Shown: one piece after another, positions 59,212-64,000 of the stretch
How the letters are laid out: every line of letters begins with the position of its first letter
Position numbering within the stretch: position 1 is the stretch's first letter
Notes under the pieces: generated by a model
Told to the model about the DNA's origin: nothing
The model's database searches: none
The model's input: only the letters and a program-made list of their open reading frames with translations
NCBI GenBank assembly: GCA_035578155.1
Contig: JAPWDM010000045.1
Coordinates: forward strand, 1,923,501-1,987,500
Length of the DNA stretch: 64,000 nucleotides
DNA from: Brachynemurus nebulosus
Taxonomy: Eukaryota; Arthropoda; Insecta; Neuroptera; Myrmeleontidae
Direction: 5' to 3'
Program-made: the position numbers and the translations under genes

Positions 59212-60675
59212 TTAGTTTGATTCTTCTGTAGAAATGTATTCTTCGTTGTTTATTGACGTAGCTACGGTTTTTACTAATAGGTTTTTGATGCGTGTAAGTT
59301 TTCCTTTATAGGTTTTATTTAATTCTGGATATATTTTGTTTATGGTGTCTAGAATGTCTTTTATGTCTAGGTTTGCGTTTTGAGCGATTTCTTTTATGTT
59401 GGATTTAGGTTTGACAGTTAGTATGAAGTTGATGAGTTGGTCGTATGATAAAGCGAATTGTTCCGGGTGATTTGTCATATTTGCTTTAATTACAGCAAAT
59501 TGTTCGTTTATTGTATTTATCGATTCCTTTGTTGTGTTTTGTGGAGGTAAATTTGAGTCACTAGCCGAGTCAGAATTTCCTTTTTCTAATAGTATTTGTT
59601 TAGATAAGTGTTCGTCAGGGGAGTCAGTTTTTGTATGTGTTCGTTTTCCACCTGTGATGGGTTTTAAAACTGTTGAGTTTTCTTTTGTAGATAGGTCCTC
59701 GGATGGAGGTGATCTTGAAAGTACATTTTTTGGATTATTTGAATCTATTTCTTTCGTATATTGGTGGTCATTTTTGGATGTATTTTTAGTCGTTTGTTCT
59801 TGGGATTGTTGGTAGGAAGGGTTAGTTTCTATTGCAGTTTGTGTTGTGGAGGGAGTACTTAATTTTGAGTTATTTTTGAATGAGGTGGTTGGGTGTGGAA
59901 GTGGTTCTTGGTAGTTTGTGATTTCGGCGTTATTTGGTTTGTTTGCTAGTGTTGGTGCATTTGAGGTGAGATTTTGCGTTTGTGATTGGATTTCAGATGT
60001 TTGATTTTCTTGGGTATTATTGGATATGTCCGATTGTGAGCTAGTTGGTTGTGAGTTGACGATCTCTTGTTTACAGCGTTGTGTTGAATGGGCAGTAGAG
60101 TTACATTTTCTACATTTGTTTTCGTCAATAGATAAGTATAAGGTGTGACTTTCTCCGTCTGCTATTATTTCAATTGTTTCGGGTATCGTGATTTCCTGAT
60201 GAGGATCTACGAATGCTTGTCGTCGAGAGGTGAGGATATGATTCCAAGCTGGTATTGGGGTGTGTACATGAATACTGGTTACTTCTGATATTAATCTTAT
60301 GTTCAGTTTTTTTAGGTGGTCAGAGATTTTTTCGTTGGGAATTACTGGATGGACTCCAGCTATCAGCAATCTTTTTGACGGGGAGATTAAACAACGTGTT
60401 GGTAGGAGCTGGTCCTTCACTTTTATCATAGGATTTTGACTAACAAAGTTTGAGGCGATTTCCTTGCTTTTGAAGTAGATTATAACTCTTCTTTGTGAAG
60501 CTGGAAATATTGCTATTATATTTTTAGGGTTAACTTTCGTTGCTATAACAGAGATATACTCCATTTCTGTAGTTCTCCAGTCTGTATTGTTAAGCGCTGG
60601 TATAACTATTGCACACTCTTTAGTGTATGATGTGTTTTGTTTTGTTATGTTGGCATATGATTGTGGTGTATTCAT
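59212..60675 (-). CDS. LINE ORF1 protein: nucleic-acid-binding, CCHC zinc knuckle (487 aa)
   Basis: ORF1 of the retrotransposon. In this group ORF1p coats the element RNA and acts as a chaperone in the ribonucleoprotein. Residues about 20-180 form a folded, mixed hydrophobic/charged region that may be RRM-like, as in other I and Jockey ORF1 proteins (inferred; no motif is diagnostic by eye). A single zinc knuckle, CRKCNSTAHSTQRC (C-x2-C-x4-H-x4-C), starts near residue 188; related elements often carry more than one. Residues about 205-390 are low-complexity, rich in Ser, Thr, Asn, Gln and Pro, and probably disordered. The last 90 or so residues return to an ordered, helical-looking composition. 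The start is the first ATG after the 5' UTR. The TAA stop lies 37 bp before the ORF2 ATG in another frame, which suggests termination-reinitiation for ORF2. Confidence 0.9.
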   Translation of the reverse strand: MNTPQSYANITKQNTSYTKECAIVIPALNNTDWRTTEMEYISVIATKVNPKNIIAIFPASQRRVIIYFKSKEIASNFVSQNPMIKVKDQLLPTRCLISPSKRLLIAGVHPVIPNEKISDHLKKLNIRLISEVTSIHVHTPIPAWNHILTSRRQAFVDPHQEITIPETIEIIADGESHTLYLSIDENKCRKCNSTAHSTQRCKQEIVNSQPTSSQSDISNNTQENQTSEIQSQTQNLTSNAPTLANKPNNAEITNYQEPLPHPTTSFKNNSKLSTPSTTQTAIETNPSYQQSQEQTTKNTSKNDHQYTKEIDSNNPKNVLSRSPPSEDLSTKENSTVLKPITGGKRTHTKTDSPDEHLSKQILLEKGNSDSASDSNLPPQNTTKESINTINEQFAVIKANMTNHPEQFALSYDQLINFILTVKPKSNIKEIAQNANLDIKDILDTINKIYPELNKTYKGKLTRIKNLLVKTVATSINNEEYISTEESN

Positions 60676-61078
60676 TTTGATTAATTGGTTGGGTTATTAT
60701 TTTTGTTTAGGTAGTGTATGAGTGTATTATTTTTAAAGTTTTGTTATGCAAAAATTAAGATTAAATTTGTTTGTTGTTTACTTATGTAATAAAATAGTTT
60801 ATATGATTTCTTTATCATGTATTTAAAACTACACATAATTAATTCAAATAAAGCGTCTTACCGCCCTACCTGCTATATAAAAATATAGCAGGTATGGTTG
60901 ATCTGGATTCTGTTTATTGATGAGTATATGACACAATATGCACTTCACTTTATGTTGGCTTTAAGATGACTAGAAAACTAGGTTTTTAATAATATTTTTA
61001 ACGATAATAATAACTAATAACTATATAATTATGCACAACAATGATACGTATTGACTTGTCTGTTACACAGTCAGAACC
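60676..61078 (-). promoter_or_regulatory. LINE 5' UTR with a 10-bp hairpin
   Basis: This is the non-coding leader between the target-site duplication and the ORF1 ATG, and where an internal pol II promoter would be expected in this class of element. The clearest structure is a perfect inverted repeat, ACCTGCTATA / TATAGCAGGT (60868-60877 and 60884-60893) around a 6-nt TAAAAA loop. The outermost bases on the element strand read GGTTCTGACTGTG. No promoter motif was identified with confidence. Confidence 0.6.
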
Positions 61079-61091
61079 CCGATATCAAATT
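61079..61091. repeat. LINE target-site duplication, 5' side
   Basis: CCGATATCAAATT, a perfect copy of the sequence at 55052-55064, lying directly outside the 5' end of the element. Confidence 0.85.
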
Positions 61092-61255
61092 GTTCCAATT
61101 AAAAATGACTAATAACCGAAAATTATGAGAGAAGTAGCTGAAAGATTTGTAGTCGTCCATAGAAAAGGGTTGAAAGTTGTTGTATTATCCACAGTAGGTA
61201 CCATCTATCCGTCATTTGTAATGAAACCAAGAGACGCTTAAAGCTAACTATATAG

Positions 61256-61359
61256 GACCACAGCAACAAGAAACATCTCTCTCTCTCTCTCTATGTATAT
61301 ATAATAAGTATATGTAGAGAGAGAGAGAGAGAGCGAGATGTTTCTTGTTGAGGTGGTCG
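61256..61359. repeat. Hairpin with CT/GA microsatellite in the stem
   Basis: GACCAC..CAACAAGAAACATCTC on both arms (inverted), continuing as (CT)n on the left and (GA)n on the right around a TATATATAATAAGTATAT centre. Probably a small foldback element. Confidence 0.75.
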
Positions 61360-61704
61360 AGTGTATAATAACATTTCAGTCTCTTTCTAGTTGTTATTTA
61401 TGAGGGAGTGTATAGGTACGCCGATCGTTTGTGAATCCACTGGGACGAGATTTAAATTAGTTTGTGAATATTTGAGTACCGTGTGTAGTTTAATTTTATT
61501 TAAAGCTAAACTTCTATGATTCTGGAAAAATAGCAAAGCACTGCAAAGACCTGAGTACATGCGAAATGTATACATATAAGAAAAACTAGGGAATGCAAGA
61601 ATCAAATTAAGACAAACCCCATTGGAAGCGCAGAAGGAAATCATATATAATAACAGGATTTCATTGTGTTATGTTCAGTGGAATTAGGTGGTTCAACTAA
61701 ATCT

Positions 61705-61898
61705 CAGTGCCGCGCCGTGGAGAGAAATGGCGGACCTCGGGAACAAAGCACATTTCTCAAAAAAAAAATAAAATAAGTCATGAGCCAATAAAAGCTCCTT
61801 TTACTATTTTCTGGGCTCCTCCCAACCGTTACGGACCCCTCTTGCAGCCTGGGCCCCGGGACGGCAATCCCGGCTATTCTACCCTCTCGTCGGGCCTG
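61705..61898. mobile_element. hAT-type MITE (194 bp)
   Basis: It starts CAGTGCCGCGCCGTGG and ends CGTCGGGCCTG. Flanks CTAAATCT and CTAAACCC match at 6 of 8. GC-rich GGGCCCCGGGAC internal sequence. An overlapping 68-residue frame is not a gene. Confidence 0.62.
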
Positions 61899-63070
61899 CT
61901 AAACCCAACGTAGATTATTCTCTTACAGATAAAGATACCGTAAATAATCAACCTAAAAGTTAAGGTAGATCGGCTAAAGATTTGGAAAAATTCATGTGCG
62001 TATATGCATTAACTACAGTCCAACTTTTTTTACTGATCCGATTGTTGCTAAGACACCACAGAAATCCTTGAATAAATTTTTTTTTAGGAATTCATAAATA
62101 ATTCTCGTTATGGCAAAAGTTTGTAATTCAATAAATTTTTTTTTTCATATTCATATACTACGGGATTCAGACACGAAATTTAATATTCGTGAGAGACAAA
62201 ACATAATTTCTACACATGTATAACATGCAATATTTTGCTACACAAGCAATTTGGTCAGTCACTTCACTAGCTCACGATACATATGTATATGTATTGCATT
62301 TCGATTATTTTTTGGGTCAATGTTATGACATTCGTGTATGATGATGCATTTTAATTTCTTTTTTAAATTATTTTTAAAGTTCACTTTTTCTTTAAATTTA
62401 AATTACGTACAAACGTATATCTGGCCATCTCACTCACATTCGACCTTTAAATTTATTCTGATGAGAAAAATAATTTTCAATCAGTGATACTTTCTTTAAA
62501 ATAACCTATAATTGTTTTAAATTAATTGAAATTCACTCGAGTATATTAATAGTATTTGTTAGAAAAAAAAAAGTAAAAGAAATTTGTTTCACACATCAAA
62601 TACTTTTAAATAAAACATACAGTTATTTTTAATCTATTAGATTCTTACATATTATAATAATTAAACTATGTTCTTTCTCTCTAGTATAAATAATTATTCA
62701 TAAAAACATTGTGACAGAGGTTTGAGAGGTTATCACGTTTCAACGCAATGATTGTTTTTACATACATTTAAAGAAATTTATCAAAAATTAATTTGGATAA
62801 AAAAGATTCATTAGTTCAATTATAGTTTTTTTAACACTTTATAAATTTTTCCAAAGAAGAAAAAAAATAATGTTACAACGAGTGATAGTTTATTGATGGA
62901 TGGTTTGGAACACCCAGTGAGATTTAATTAATTTATTTAAATTAAAAAGCAATCGCCAAGTGCGTTTTGGACTGGCATAAGGTCAGCGTTCTTAAGTGGT
63001 TAAAGTTTTTCATATAACTTTCGGTATAAAATATGGGGCATTTAATTTTTTATAAAAATTCAAACTAAAA
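61899..63070. other. AT-rich stretch, nothing specific
   Basis: No feature recognised. Confidence 0.45.
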
Positions 63071-64000
63071 TTATAAATGCGAAAGTTTATTTGTTTGTCT
63101 CGCTTTCAGCCTCAAAAACTTAACCAATCGACTTGAAACTTGTCACAGAGATAACAGCGGTGGCGATGGATTTGGAAATGATTTTTTCCATCGCGTAACC
63201 ACACTTAGCCATGCCGGCGACTTATGCCAATTCTTTTAATAAGCGTTTCACGATGATAATTTTCTAATTTTAAATTGGCAAAAGTGCGAAAATCGTATCA
63301 AATTCCTGTTAGCGGATTTCCAGAATGGAATTCAGCTATTACAGCCACTGTCATGACGCGACTTAACCCCGGGACCATGGCAGAAATTTGTTTTGAGGTC
63401 CCTAGAAAATTTGGTGAAAACATTGGAAGTCTCAAACCCTTGGATGAGTTCGTCAGCCAGACACGTCGGATGGTTTTGTTCTTGCAAAAAATTAGTTTTT
63501 TGCCAAAATTTCCACTTATTCAAAAATTTTTGCGAAATTTTTTTAGACCATTTAAAAGAAGAGAAAAAATTACATAAAAAGGTCTTTAAACTTTTTTTCT
63601 ATATCAACTAGTTTCCGAGAAAAATTAATTTTTATAAACGGACATTCGCTATGTTATGCAGGATGCTGCGACAGAGGTATTTTCTATGTAATTTTATGCT
63701 AGAAACCTAATTTTCGATATAAAAGCCACGCGAACGGAACTCAAATTTATCCTTAAATTTCTTAAAATTTTCATATCTTTCAATACTCCCCGAGGCATAA
63801 GTGCGAAAATTGCGGAAGGATTTCTGTTATTATCTCCCGGTCTAAAGCTATGTGAGTATTTTATGCATTAGCTATTTACTCTTTGGATTAGCAATGTCTC
63901 TTTTTAAACTATAATTACAAATTTTTCTGGCCTATAATTTTGTGCTAATGTTATTTTGTTCTATCCGTCATTACTAATAATATTTTCACGTACCCCTATA
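63071..64000 (+). repeat. Probable dispersed repeat running off the window
   Basis: AATTATAAATGCGAAAGTTT starts like the repeat at 39160. Internal AAGTGCGAAAAT words (63282, 63799) precede GGATTTC segments, suggesting a duplicated sub-unit. A 100-residue plus frame (63275-63577) lies in a GC-richer patch and has overlapping frames on both strands; I do not recognise it and treat it as repeat-derived. Confidence 0.4.

Larger units (their letters stand above)
55063..61078 (-). mobile_element. Full-length I-superfamily non-LTR retrotransposon (LINE) with target-site duplication
   Basis: A complete minus-strand LINE of about 6.0 kb: a 5' UTR of about 400 bp (60676-61078), ORF1, a 37-bp spacer, ORF2, a 3' region of about 380 bp, and a terminal poly-A seen as a 33-T run on the plus strand (55063-55095). 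The 13-bp word CCGATATCAAATT lies at 55052-55064 and again at 61079-61091, immediately outside the two ends. That is what target-primed reverse transcription leaves behind; two T's are shared with the tail. ORF2 has RNase H and a Jockey/I-like endonuclease and RT, which points to the I superfamily (I or Nimb-like); the exact clade is inferred. Both ORFs are uninterrupted and the duplication is perfect, so the insertion is probably recent. Transcription is expected from an internal promoter in the 5' UTR, which I cannot locate. Confidence 0.93.

Noticed and set aside
59534..60128. Plus-strand 93-residue frame and alternate minus-strand 60-residue frame over ORF1
   Set aside because: Out-of-frame shadows of ORF1; composition follows the ORF1 codons.
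63275..63611. Three overlapping frames on both strands near the window end
   Set aside because: No recognised domain, and the region looks like a repeat; overlap on both strands argues against one gene.

Overview
The window looks like TE-dense intergenic (or very long intronic) DNA from an insect-type genome. It is visibly very AT-rich, carries long AT, poly-A and poly-T tracts, and contains one complete non-LTR retrotransposon amid dozens of small DNA-transposon derivatives. I found no convincing host protein-coding exon, rRNA, genuine tRNA or CRISPR array. The species cannot be fixed from the sequence; an AT-rich insect is an inference from the repeat types.

The only substantial coding capacity is at 55.06-61.08 kb. 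A full-length, minus-strand LINE of the I superfamily (RNase H-bearing) has an intact ORF1 (CCHC nucleic-acid-binding protein, 487 aa) and an intact ORF2 (endonuclease, reverse transcriptase, RNase H, C-terminal zinc-knuckle-like motif, 1220 aa). I can see a 13-bp target-site duplication at both ends, so the boundaries are well supported and the insertion is probably young.

The rest is layered non-autonomous elements, recognised from matching inverted ends and target-site duplications. (1) hAT-type MITEs with 8-bp duplications: 1.93, 3.73, 19.9, 20.8, 34.8, 40.2, 43.6, 49.1 and 61.7 kb. (2) TTAA-flanked elements whose ends read TTAAGG...: 3.95, 36.0 and 50.3 kb. (3) TA-flanked elements in which a family-specific short word recurs at the termini and in subterminal copies: 0.44-9.57, 8.2, 13.8, 29.9, 30.9, 45.2 kb, and the pair at 14.0 and 48.3 kb. 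(4) Small TA-flanked elements whose TIRs share a frame like TAAGCGG...CTACACG followed by a different word in each family: 1.15, 23.4, 37.5 and 47.0 kb. (5) Long hairpin or foldback elements: 6.45, 9.72, 15.4 and 53.3 kb. (6) A repeat family with an internal tandem array of about 165 bp, found at 17.1, 22.5 and 52.2 kb.

Several elements are nested: the TTAA element in the hAT at 3.7 kb, the 14.0 kb element inside the 13.8 kb element, and the 30.9 kb element inside the 29.9 kb element. This gives a relative order of insertion. The remaining stretches are AT-rich DNA in which I see nothing specific, apart from a weak TATA-plus-short-first-exon candidate near 12.69-12.83 kb and a tRNA-like (SINE head) segment near 41.5 kb. 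All element boundaries were found by eye and have not been tested by alignment.
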